Position numbers and translations under genes: made by a program. The notes under the pieces were generated by a model. The model searched no databases. It saw only the letters and a list, made by a program, of their open reading frames with translations, and was not told the DNA's origin. Of a stretch of 64,000 nt of DNA, positions 11,671 through 22,638 are shown one piece after another. The stretch's first letter is position 1; each line of letters opens with the position of its first letter. The stretch is from Cryptomeria japonica. Lineage: Eukaryota; Streptophyta; Pinopsida; Cupressales; Cupressaceae. Where the stretch lies: positions 437,506,230 to 437,570,229 of the forward strand of contig NC_081407.1 of assembly GCF_030272615.1 (NCBI RefSeq), read 5' to 3'.

Positions 11671-11680
11671 ATGTAAGATT
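11671..11680. repeat. Target-site duplication, left copy (LINE A2)
   Basis: ATGTAAGATT is repeated exactly at 30503-30512, nearly 19 kb away, and directly adjoins the T-run that is the LINE's poly(A) tail. Confidence 0.8.
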
Positions 11681-12094
11681 TTTTTTTTTTGATCGGTAAA
11701 ATATATATTTTTATTTAATTAAACTTAAATTATTACAACTTCAAAGATAATGAACTATCAAAATTCTCCCAAAACAAGACATCCATAACTGCCATCACCA
11801 CCCTCCCAAAAACTGGAATTCAAAACCAGTAACCAACAACCATACATCCCCTCCCCAAACTTAAGAGTACGAAAAAACTTATTACATATTGCCTGTCAAA
11901 AAATAGGCATTTCAAACTGAAATTTAAAGTTCAACTATGAAATTAATTGATAAAGAAAAGCAGAGATAATTGGCACCTATGGGTGTGTGCTTGTAGTGAA
12001 CTATTCATGGTTCCTCCTTGATGCCTCTTACAGCCGAGGCACTCGATTCACCAGTCATCCAATTACGGCGAGAGTCTCTACTTTCGACATGTTG

Positions 12095-12772
12095 TCACCT
12101 CCTTCTTCCTCCTGCCTTCTTGCTCGCTACACCTCGTCGGCTCAGAGAAACCACCCTGCCATCCCTTCCATCATCTGCATAATCTCTTGCTTGTTTAGCT
12201 AGTTCTGTGGATAGTCTCATTGTTATCCTCCTCTTAGGGCTCACGATCTCCGCCGCTCTCCCACCACCCTCCTGCCTGATCACATCTTCTATGTCCATGA
12301 TCTGGACGAAGATTAAAATCCCTTCCCACCCTCTCTTCACATCATCCTTAAACCACAATTTAACTTCCTCACGTCGTCAAAGAAATTGAATGCGTGAGTG
12401 ACGTGCCTTCATTTCCTCATTTGCCTCCGGGATACCTTCTGCAAGATCAAATCCCCATCCCGACACCGCCCACTCCAGCAAAGACTCTAGGTTTAACAGA
12501 TATTCCCTTGGGATTAGTCTCTGCATCACCTTCTGCACCACATCCACCATGTGTCCCAGCTCTAGACCCCAAGCTAGGAGCAGCGAATAGATGTCCACTC
12601 TGCATCTGTAGCGATGACCTACGACAACCACTTCTTCTCCTAAAACCAACTGAACCACTTTTAAAAGTAGCGGGTCTTTAGCGAGAAACATCCTCTCGAG
12701 TTTCTTTGGCAGAACAAGACCACGAAATGCTGACATCAGTTTGGAAGACTCCAAGGTGAAATTAGCTTCCAT
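12095..12772 (-). pseudogene. LINE family A downstream ORF (ORF3-A), copy 2, best preserved
   Basis: A 226-codon frame starting M-E-A-N-F-T-L at 12772, 250 bases after the ORF2 stop. It runs to 12095 with a single in-frame TGA (12377-12379) and no frameshift. Features: an N-terminal block M-E-A-N-F-T-L, then H-R-Y-R, a core W-G-L-E-L-G, S-G-W-G-F-D-L-A-E-G-I around residues 107-117, a helical middle, and a very basic tail ending K-K-A-G-G-R-R-R that resembles a nuclear localisation signal. No cysteine cluster or known catalytic motif is visible. The same ORF is present in copies A1 and A3, so it belongs to the element. Function unknown. Confidence 0.65.
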
Positions 12773-13022
12773 ATTTGAGCTTTTTGAAAAAATGCAGAGG
12801 TTTCTGATAAAACCATATTCAAAACTAGTTTCACCAACTCGCCAGGTCTATTCATAATCCGTGCGAGCATTACGAAATTGGAATTGAATGCATATCTCTC
12901 CACCATCACCGTTATTTCAGAGCATGTTGCAATAACTACTCATTAACTCACACTTGCGCAGGAAAAAACCAGCTTCTGACAAGGAATTTAAATTTATTGT
13001 CATATCAACTTGGCAATGCATC

Positions 13023-13739
13023 TTAACTCCATTCAATAGTTTCGTTTCTGTCATTCCACCACCTCACCTCCCCTGGCTTGAGGCCACACACTTCATTTGA
13101 CAACTCATCTGCAAGAGTGTTTCCCTCTCTTTTCATGTGTGAGATGCAATAATTCTTAAACATATTGAGTTTTTCACTTATTATCTTTATATACTTGTCT
13201 AATTTCCAGCACGGGGTATGTCCTTTAACCAGAGCCTGGACAACAATTTGAGAATCACCTTCTAAATGTAATTTCGACACCTTCAGATTAGCTGCTAAAT
13301 CAACTGCAAGTAAAGCCGCTTGGATTTTTGCCTCGTTATTAGTGTCATCTTGAAGTCTTCTAGCCCCTTTACACAAGACCTTTCCTTCTTCATCACAAGC
13401 CACACATCCTGCTCCTGAGATCCCTAGATTACCTTTTGAAGCTCTGTCAAAATTTATTTTCACCCACACCTTCTCTGGTTTTGACCATTTAATCATCTCT
13501 CTATCTAGACAGTCGTTAGCAAGATTAACCCTTGGGAACCCATGAACGGGTCTAAGAAAGATAAGAGGCCACCTAGCCAGAATTAAACTATCTATCAAAC
13601 TATATGGGTGCTTCACAAAATTGTGATTGTGCGTTGCTGATGAGACAATTTCAGAAATTGCCCGTTCAATTCTCCCACACAGTCTATCTAATTCTTCCCA
13701 CTTGTCTTGAAATATCCGCCTGTTTCTTTCCTTCCACAA
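13023..13739 (-). pseudogene. LINE A2 ORF2 C-terminus: RNase H domain
   Basis: Open for 238 codons. The RNase H active site looks complete: N-F-D-R-A (Asp), N-N-E-A-K (Glu), L-E-G-D-S-Q (Asp) and G-N-T-L-A-D-E-L (Asp). An RNase H after the reverse transcriptase is characteristic of many plant L1 elements and is known to be of archaeal type. The upstream part, M-W-K-E-R-N-R-R-I-F, is the usual lead-in from the zinc-finger region. The stop at 13023 ends ORF2. Confidence 0.9.
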
Positions 13740-13814
13740 TTCCCAAATTACTGTAGAGGGCGAGATTGTCCATACACTTGAGATAACCGATTTTCCCTTT
13801 TCTTCAAACTAGCT

Positions 13815-14003
13815 TCAGAGGAGGTCAGTAATCTTATCTGGAAGAGGTATTGACCATCTTAATTTATTCAAGACAAATCTCCACACTCCCTGAGCCACAT
13901 CACAATTTAATAGAAGATGATCTAAAGATTCCTCATGTTTTTTGCACATGACACATTGAAAAGGCCCATTGAAACCCAGGCACACCATCCTATCTCCTGT
14001 CAA
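13815..14003 (-). pseudogene. LINE A2 ORF2 zinc-finger (zf-RVT) segment
   Basis: The Cys/His region between reverse transcriptase and RNase H. C-V-M-C-K-K-H-E-E-S followed by H-L-L-L-N-C-D gives the C-x2-C ... H-x4-C pattern of the plant zf-RVT family. It is bounded by stops at its C-terminal end (about 13815) and upstream. Confidence 0.85.
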
Positions 14004-14051
14004 GATCCTCCTTTTTAAGACCAGCCAAGTGAAGACTTCCGCCTTTGGGAG

Positions 14052-15942
14052 TCACTTAGAACTCCAATAGAGTCTGATAGGCCACTTCATCTGGAGATTT
14101 GCATTCTCAATAAGATTGTATCTAATTTTAACTGAATATGCACCTGATTTTGAACCACACCACTTAATGGAATCTTCCTTTGAAGTGAGAACTGGGGAGT
14201 ATTCTTCCAGAACAATTTTAAAATACTTCTTCTGCTGGGAGATAGAGACAGCTCCTCCATATTTTTCCACTACCAAATCTCAATTCTATTGGATCTCTCT
14301 ACCTTTACATAATCCTTTAATGCTATCCCCCAGTAATCCTTAGTGATTGTTTGATACTTTCTATATTTTCCCTCAACTTGAGAGCTAGTTGACCATCCCA
14401 AGAGTCTGTCCAAAATTTAGCTTTCTCCCCATTCCCCACTTGCCAAGTTATATGTTATGTTATCATTTTCCTATAAGATAACAGGAAATTATGGACTGCA
14501 GATCCTCTAGGAGGTTCTTGCACAGTAAAAATCCTTTCCGTCTCTGATGAATCTAGATATTTATGTTTTAGAATTTGAACCCATTTCTGGTCTGGTTTTG
14601 CATACATCTGCCAGACCAATTTCGCTCCCAAAGCTTCATTTAAAGATGACCACTTTCTCAGACCAACCCCTCCCACCTGTTGGGGTTGACATACTTTATC
14701 CCAAGCAACCAAGGGAATTTTGTCCTGGTCCCCTTTTCCATTCTAGAAGAATTTTCGCATCAATTGATTAATACTGCTAGAGACCTTGATTGGTACTTTA
14801 AAACACATCATGGAGTATATCGAAATTGCTGAAAGGACTAATTTTAAAAGTAAAAGTCTACCTGTAGAAGTGAGCCATTTACTTTTCCATCCCTCTAACT
14901 TATTAACACAACTATCAAATAATATTTGCCACAAATGGGTCCTATTGGGCCCCCAAAACAACGACGTTCCCAGAAATCTCCCAGGGAGGGTGCCAGCTTT
15001 CACACCCAAAATTTTGATAATTTCTCATTGTTTTCTAAGATCCGTATTAAAAAAGAAAATATCAGATTTTCTCCAGTTTACTTGTTGCCCATAAGCATTA
15101 CAAAAAATATCCAGAGTTCTTTTAATAGTGCTGGCCTCTTTTAAGGAAGAGTCTCCAAAGAGAATTGTATCATCTGCAAATTGTTGGTGTGTTATTGGGT
15201 CCACACCCTCAACAACCCGGACACCCTTCCATTTATTCTCACTTTTTAGCTTTTGAATATATCATCCCAGGGCTTCCGCCAGAATTATAAAAATAAAAGG
15301 GGAGATCGGGTCTTCCTGCCTTTATCCCTTAGAGACTTGAAAAAATCCTTGAGGGCTGCCATTGACAAGAATTGAGAACCAGGGTCCATCTATGCAAGCT
15401 TTCACCCAATAAATCCAAGAGGATAAAAACCCAAACTTTTCTAGGACACAGAACAAAAATTCCCTATACACCATGTCATATGCTTTCCTTATGTCTAATT
15501 TGATAAGCATTCGATCCACTTTTGCTTGCCTGACTAAATGAATAGCTTCATGTGCTACAATTATGCCTTCCACAATTGACCTCCTAGGAACGAAACCACT
15601 TTGCTCATCTAACACTATAAATTTGAGCAAAGGTTTCAAATGACTCATAATGACTTTGGTAATTACCTTGTATATCACATTGCAAATAGCAATTGGCCTA
15701 AAATCACCAAAAGAGGAAGGCTTCTCCACTTTAGGAATTAGTGTAAGGAATGTGCAATTTAGTTCTTTCTCCACTTTTAGACTTACTCTCACTTCTTCCA
15801 CCACATGCCATAGTTCCTGACCCACAATGTCCCAAAATTGTTGATAAAAAAGGGTGGGGAAACCATCTAGACCCAGAGCTTTATCACCCCCCATTGAAAA
15901 TATAGTTTGTTTGAATTCCTCCATAGAGACAGGCTTGGACAA
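14052..15942 (-). pseudogene. LINE A2 ORF2 reverse transcriptase
   Basis: Reverse transcriptase domain of the LINE. From 15942 down: the D-K-A-L-G-L-D-G-F-P block, R-P-I-A-I-C-N-V-I-Y-K, a finger/palm block ending V-D-R-M-L-I-K-L-D-I-R-K-A-Y-D, then after a stop at 15322 the catalytic F-A-D-D at about 15150-15175. The thumb and connection (15009-14743, W-K-S-K-W-L-T-S-T-G-R) and W-D-K-V-C-Q-P-Q-Q-V-G-G-V-G-L (14712-14455) follow. Several stops and frameshifts inactivate it. Catalytic residues are still readable. Confidence 0.88.
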
Positions 15943-16535
15943 AAACTAATTTTGGTTTTCTGAAAATATTTTTGGAATTTTCTTTAGAAGAGTTTTTCGT
16001 TGTTGGGAGTCTAAGTCCTGGTTCTTTGATAACAAATCAATGAAGAAATCCACTGCTTCTTTGTTGATATCTTCCAACTCATTTAAAACCTCATTATTCC
16101 TGTTCTTAATACTCGTCACCTTATTCCAAGATCTTCTAACTTTGATTGAATTATGGAAAAAATTTGTGTTCTTGTCACCTTCCTTTAACCATCCTTCTCT
16201 TGATTTTTGCTTCTAGTAGACTTCTTCCCTTGCTAATATTTCATTCAATTTTAATTTTAAGGTCTTCTCCTTATTAAAAGCCTCCATTTCCATGATTTAA
16301 AATTGATCACTCTAGGTCCTTTAACTCCGCTTCAACCTTGTTTCTATTATCAAAGATGTTCCCAAATTTAATTCTATTTCATTCCTTTAATTTGCCTTTG
16401 AGGTACTGAAGTTTTTTGAAAAATCTAAAAGCTTCCGAGCCTAGCCTCACAGGAGCCTCCCTCCATGTTGATGCAACCAACTCTTTCAGAGTAGGGTCCC
16501 TTAACCACATTTTCTCAAATTTGAATGGACACCGA
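15943..16535 (-). pseudogene. LINE A2 ORF2 linker between endonuclease and reverse transcriptase
   Basis: Decayed coding sequence with scattered stops. Readable parts include D-R-N-T-N-F-F-H-N-S (near 16150-16180) and I-R-C-P-F-K-F-E-K-M-W-L (near 16495-16540), both typical of plant L1 ORF2. The frame is cut at 16535/16541 by the TG...CA insertion and resumes at 20173 with D-C-A-P. Confidence 0.8.
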
Positions 16536-16540
16536 ATTGG
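16536..16540. repeat. Target-site duplication, left copy (TG...CA element)
   Basis: ATTGG, repeated at 20168-20172. Joining the LINE across the insertion with one copy restores the C-A-P-I-R-C-P-F-K-F reading of ORF2. Confidence 0.9.
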
Positions 16541-19500
16541 TGTAATGTCCCGCTAGGAACCCTAAAGGAAAACAACACAACTAGGCAACTAAAGGGTGAA
16601 ATATATATATATTTTAAAAGATTAAGTGCATTAATTATAATCATTGCACGTTTAATAACACAACGGAAGTCTAACACATGATTTCCTAAGGGTTACCAAC
16701 AAAGACTAATTCGTAGATTATATTAACAACATGGTTAATCCAATTGTCCATTTAATTAGATAAATTAAATACTTAAGATTAAAACTACACATACATCTAA
16801 ATTCCATAATGAAAGAATCAAAGTATTCCAATGCATTTATTTATCCATATTTCATTTATACATAAGATCAAAGCAACTGAATTAACATACATTCCACTGA
16901 CATAATATTACAATATCCATAAATACATGGCTTCCAAAAATACCACAGAATCCAAAAGTTACAATATCAAGGTTACATAAAAGTCTGATACAATAACCAC
17001 AAGGTCTCAACTGAACAATGATCACGAATAAGAGCTGGTACATGAACCACAAACCAAGAAACACCAACAAAGCCTTTCCTCACCTAAAGACACAATCCAG
17101 AACATCCGATGGGAAGTGCCACTACCACCCAACCATGTGATCCCAAAATGGAACCACCCCACCGTGCTAGGAGATAGTAGAAAACCCTCAAGCAAGCAAA
17201 ATAAGACAAGTAAGAAAGAACTACATGACTCCACAAATATCCATGTGACTCAACTCACAAACACTAGTGACTCTAAGGAGAGAGTGTCATCGCATATCTT
17301 AAGATGGATACCATGGTACAACCTCCATAGGTCCCAGCTCACTGTCCTGGTAACCTCTCCCGAACCTCCGGTTCCAACTAAGTCTCATGTGGACCCTACC
17401 AATCCTTTCGTGAAGACAAGGTGGTAAGTTTGCCATTCCAGGCCTTCTCGCAACATTATGAGCCCTGTATTAGCACTCACCTATGCACGAGGTACATTAT
17501 ATTAATTAATATTTATTCTACCCACCCCCTAATCAATTATTAGGTTATCACTTTTTAACTGACTTTTGACGGGTTATCCTGCCATCCACTTCGGGCACGA
17601 CCCTCGCTCGAAAGCCACTCTCTCTCATTGGACACTAACAGGAAAGGTCTCTCTACGAGAACTCTATGGCGAAATAGACAACCATAACTAATCCTGACAA
17701 ACCACAGATGAAGGATACACAATCACTAACCCAAGATTGACCATTTGGACAAAACACACAATGGCTCACATCAATAAGGTTACACAACAACACCTGACCA
17801 AGGAGATATAATAACATATGACATAATGACAACTCAACCAGAATTGCTATGAAATTAAGCTTGACTGCAAATACCATTTACACAAGATCCTAATACAAGT
17901 AATCTCTTCTTAAAATAGCCAAAAGCATAAATAACTTGCAATTAAAGATTTTCCAGAAAATAAGAAAATACAACTATATTAATACAAATAAATCAATTTT
18001 GTCATTTGTCCAATAAGGTTAAATCAATCACATAAAAATTAACCCCCTAATTATATGTTCATGATTACTTTACAAATAAACCCGATTAGATTGTATCAAT
18101 AATCTAACTTAAATTCCAAATTCCAAATTATATATAATAATATAATATAATTACATAAATATATATATTCTACGAATATAATATTATATAATTATATCAC
18201 ATTAAAATATATAATAAAAAGATGATTTAATTTGAAATATCTTTCATTTCTAAAATAACATAATTAAAACCACAGAAAATACTATATATATATAAATAAT
18301 ATTATTATTATTTTTTACATATTAAAAATTAAATAAAAGAAAGAAACCAAATTTATAAACTTCGGAGAGCAATTTTAAAAATTGACGACGCAGTTTTTTT
18401 TGTTTTTTGTTTTAATTATTATTATTATTTAATTTTATTTTTTAATTATTATTATTATTTTTTTTTAACATACAATAACCTAAAAACCAGTAAATTCTAT
18501 TTTCAACCAAAATTTATTTCCAATCAAATTTATTAAAAGGGAAAATTAATACATAATTTCTCCAAAATAATATAATAAAACAATTTCCCTTAACTTTTAA
18601 TAACACAATAAATAATTAAATTTATTTCTAAAATAACTAAATAATTCCACAGAGATACGCAAATATTAAAAAAGACTGCCATAGCCAAGTATCGAAACAA
18701 AAATCAAACAAGAGGGAATGATTTCTCTGGTAAATCCCATTCCTCCCAAATCTTGCAATTTCCATGCACAATAAAAATCTTGGCAAAATTTTAATCTAAA
18801 AACACCCAGAAAATAACTTCTTTCCATAAACCAAAAATTAACTTCAGGAATGGACTTTAGCCAAGAACAAGAAATAATCAGACATGATTTTAGATTTGAC
18901 AAACATCTTAATACACACATCATTCCGAAAGAAGAAAGAAATAAAATATTTTCTTTAAAACAAACAATCAAACGAAGCCAACCAACCTGGTATAGCTTTC
19001 TTGGAAGAAATTTGTAGAAGAGAACCAATCCTTCAACAAGCTTCCAAATAAATTTCTCTTCACCTAAATCCCTGACCTATTTCCTGTGTGTCTATCCCTA
19101 AAATAAAGACCTATTCCCCCTTTTAAACTAAAATTCTAGGTTGAAAATATTTTTCCCAAAAACCTAAATTTAGTAATAAAAGTAATTTTATTTTATTTTC
19201 TAATTTTCTAACAAAAGATAAGTTAACATGCAATAATTAAAAATCATTATTCTTTCTTTTCTTTTCTCATGCAAATTAATTTTCTAAATAAAGAAATTAA
19301 AGCAATACTTTAATTCTAATTAATTCTTTTATTTATTTAAAATTCTAGGAAACAATAAATGAAATTAATCTAATTTATCTTTCACTAAAATTTAAATAAA
19401 ATATATTTCCAATATCATGCAGCTTGCAACTTAATTTAATAATTTCTTTTAATTAATTAAATTTATAATCTCAATGCATAAAATACATAATTCCCAAAAT

Positions 19501-20167
19501 ACCAACTATGAGATAACTCCATAAATTTAATTAATTAATTAAAACAACTAAACACACAATTGAACAAACCTCAAGCAAATACTTATAAAAAGTCAAACAA
19601 CAATACACGAAGGTCGAACAAACTGACAGGACGACCAACTGACGACACTCACAAGAGTGTAACTGAGTAAAATAGGGTCAACTACTATCTCCTCCACTTC
19701 CATAAGAAAATATAAGGCACACTCAGACCTGTGAAGCCAGGTGGAGACGATACCCCGTACCTACCCGGTACTTGTACCTGCAAAATCCTGCATCACCGAA
19801 CCATACATGCATATATACAATATAGAAAACATGACATACACACCGATGAAGGAGAATCACGACGTTCCCTGTCTCATCGGAATGAGTGAAGGAAAATCGT
19901 CCCCTTGCATCCAATACACTCGCAGACACGCAACATATAATTACACATTGCATAGATAAAGTAAAGTGTCAGTACATAGCAATAATCCATAAAATGCCAT
20001 AAATCATAAGTACTGAAATACTGCAAATAAATTATGCATCTCATATCTAGATAAAGCATGAAATAATGTCATATAAGTCTGAATAACACATCATGGTAAT
20101 GTATCCACTGAAAGTAAACAATAATAAAATATGAGTCTAATGAGTTCAAATGAGTAGGGGTACTACA
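16541..20167. mobile_element. 3.6-kb TG...CA insertion, candidate giant solo LTR or non-coding LTR-type element
   Basis: Starts TGTAATGTCCCGC and ends GGGGTACTACA, flanked by a 5-bp ATTGG duplication. These are LTR-retrotransposon-type ends. Read on the minus strand, the start TGTAGTACCCC is like many plant gypsy LTRs. I saw no pair of long direct terminal repeats inside it and no gag, pol or primer-site sequence. It is therefore best explained as a solo LTR of unusual length, left by recombination, or as a non-autonomous element. Only short open frames occur and none has recognisable content. A GC-richer island at 17080-17660 contrasts with AT-rich flanks. Confidence 0.7.
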
Positions 20168-20172
20168 ATTGG
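20168..20172. repeat. Target-site duplication, right copy (TG...CA element)
   Basis: ATTGG, identical to 16536-16540. Confidence 0.9.
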
Positions 20173-20884
20173 AGCACAATCTAAACAAATGAGAATCTCA
20201 ATGGGAAAATGATCAAATCCTGCTAAGGGTAAAACCTTGGCTTCAAACAAAAGAGGTTTAGCAGGTTACCTCCCAGAAAATATCTTTCCAACTTCTCAGC
20301 AATATGGTCTCTGCTAATCCTCCTATTCGACCAACTATAGGAACCTTCATTGGTCTTAACTTCTCGTAATCCATTATTAGAGATGAAATTTTGAAAGCTC
20401 AGTTGGGATGCCGTGATACCCACCCTTCCCCCTATCTTATCACTAGATTCTAGAATAGCATTAAAATCTCCCCCAAGCACCACCAATTCCTAGGAAAGAT
20501 TACTTAGAATGATCAAAATTTGATTCCAGGTATCCATCTGAGGCTTACCTCTCGTGGGTCCATAAACATTAATAAAAAAAAGTCATAATTGATTCCAAAA
20601 GAGTGAACCTTACACACCTGCCATGAACGGGATCGAGAAATTTCTTCAATCTTGATGAGATTTGGGTTCTAGATAATACCCAAACCCCCTGAAGATCCTT
20701 CTACACTTGAGAATATTCCTTCCCAAACTCTCCCAGCACTTAGCCAAGTCACCGCATCTTCTCCATTGAGCTTAGTTTCCTACAAACAGACAATATCTGG
20801 ATTCACCTGATCAAGCCCTCACTTGATCAGACAACATTTGTCAGGGGCATTGAAGCCCCTGACATTCCAACTAAGGATCTTCAT
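20173..20884 (-). pseudogene. LINE A2 ORF2 N-terminus: endonuclease domain
   Basis: Apurinic-type endonuclease that nicks the target DNA to prime reverse transcription. ORF2 starts at the ATG at 20884-20882 (M-K-I-L-S-W-N-V-R-G, the classic start with the catalytic Asn). It continues through D-I-V-C-L before a TAG where Gln is expected ahead of E-T-K, then G-G-D-F-N-A-I-L and Y-S-W-S-N-R-R. At least five stops break it. Confidence 0.87.
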
Positions 20885-22214
20885 TGTTCTCTAGGAAGGG
20901 TAGCTCCCTTCCCTACTGATAACTTTGACTGGCCTTTTGCATTACCTGCTATTGCAATCCAGACTCTGTTTGGTTTACGACCTCTCATTCTCTTTTCGCC
21001 GCTTTTTCAGTTTGAGAGGTAGACTACTAAATAGTTCTACATTCCAGAATATCTTCTTCGTCAAACACCCCCCATTCCTCTTCAACTTCCTCCGCATCCC
21101 AAGAGTTGTCTGCATTTTCTTCTTCCAACTTATTCCCCTCCGTGATCCTGATTTCACTATTCTCCTACAAATGAAGGTCCTTTCTCTCTAAAGGGTTGAC
21201 CCCCTGGAATCCCCCCATACTTGCATCTATTACATTCATAGTAGCCTCCATCTTGTTTAATGCTTCCTCTACTAGCTGTGTGGCATCCAAATGGGCTGTT
21301 TGAAGTGCCCCTCCCAAATTATCATCCATCTTTGTGTTCGCAACTGGATGTGCCAGATTCACCCTCTTTGTCAGTTACTTATGAAGTTCTCCTGCCTTGG
21401 GATAGTTCGATTGTCCATCCTCTTGATTTATTTCAGCAAAGTGTTCTACTCTTGCTTCCAAGGAATCGTCGATTTGTTTTCCTTTTGGGCCTATCAAACA
21501 TACCTCTTTTGAATGGTCGTCTTTGTTACAAACTGAACATTTCTCTAGAGTTTCCTCAACCTCCACTTTCTGCATCCAGCTCCCCGCGTTTGTGTTGATT
21601 TATATCCATGCTGGGAGTTGCAAATTTGGTTTCCAGCTAACAAAAATCCTCGCGTAAGAGCTAAAATCCTCTTTAGAAATATAGCTTCATCCAACTTAAT
21701 GTAAAACCTTGATTTGTTCCCAATCATTTGAAAAATATCCTCATTCCAATACTCCCTAGGAAGATTATATAAACGCAACCAGACTAGGACCTCCTCCACT
21801 GAGGCTTTGATAGGATTAAAGTTTGGTTCCCATTCCCTTATTGACATTCCTCATCCTCCCAGGAAGAAAGGGCCATTTTGGAAAACCCAGTTCTTGTCCT
21901 TATTATTTTCCACTATGATGAGGAAAAACCCATTTGGCATTGTCTTGATCTCCACCTTGAAGAGCCATGTTTCTTCGCACCACTTCTTCACTCGACTAAA
22001 GATCGGCCAATCTCTGAAACGTTTCATGAAGAAACCTCTGTCTTTGAAAAAAGCCACTGAATCACTCCAGCTTTTACTATCCAGAAAAAATGACACCTTC
22101 TGCGTGTTATCCAGATTGGTTTTTGATTTTACAACTGGTCCAGATCTTGATATCTTCTTAGGTCGCCATTCTTTCTCCTTGCCAGTCTGTATTTGCCCTA
22201 AAATTTACAGTGTT
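20885..22214 (-). pseudogene. LINE A2 ORF1, central and C-terminal part
   Basis: ORF1 of the LINE, an RNA-binding protein. 22096-21851 carries the DUF4283-like domain (K-S-W-S-D-S-V-A-F-F, W-V-F-Q-N-G-P-F-F). 21847-21545 continues with V-W-L-R-L-Y-N-L-P-R-E-Y-W. 21575-21375 holds a CCHC zinc knuckle, C-S-V-C-N-K-D-D-H-S-K-E-V-C. A basic C-terminal stretch follows to near ORF2. Frameshifts and stops separate these pieces. The N-terminus is on the far side of LINE B1, at 30212-30451. Confidence 0.8.
22204..22214. repeat. Target-site duplication, left copy (LINE B1)
   Basis: TTTACAGTGTT, repeated at 30201-30211. The exact edge is ambiguous because the LINE tail is itself a T-run here. Confidence 0.7.
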
Positions 22215-22638
22215 TTTGATTAAGTAAAAACAGGTTTTAAGGGACCCGAAACCCAATTACATCCAAAAGATATTCAAGAAGGAAACAAAACAAGACAGCT
22301 GCAAAAGACCAGCAAAAAAACCAGCAGCAGAGAAAAGGACAGCAAGAGGCCAACAAGAAATTGACCCCAAGTCCATCAATACAAGAAAATTAAAAACTCT
22401 TCATAGTTTCCTCAGCATTCTGTACCAAGAACATCATTGCCTTGGCCACTTCCCTCAGGTCGTTGTTTTCCTGTCCAATCTGACTCTCTTTCATTTTGGT
22501 GTCCTTCTCAACAGTGGTCTGCCTAGTTCTGCGCCTAGGGTTCTAGTGGGTAGGGCTGGAAGTTGGAGCATCTTCTACAATTACCAAGTTCTTATCCTTA
22601 TTTTTCTTCTCCAAATGGTCCACCAGTGCATTCATATT
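22215..22638 (-). other. LINE B1 3' untranslated region
   Basis: Non-coding tail between the ORF3-B stop and the poly(A) end. On the coding strand it ends with T-rich sequence, then TTACTTAATCAAAAA. The second family B copy ends comparably (GCTGCTTTTAATATCAAAAAAA near 35723). Confidence 0.7.

Noticed and set aside
16860-20060. Short frames inside the TG...CA insertion (for example 17116-17427, 17653-17877, 18666-19028, 19723-19959)
   Set aside because: Overlapping on both strands, with no recognisable domain and no neighbouring coding signal. Treated as chance frames.
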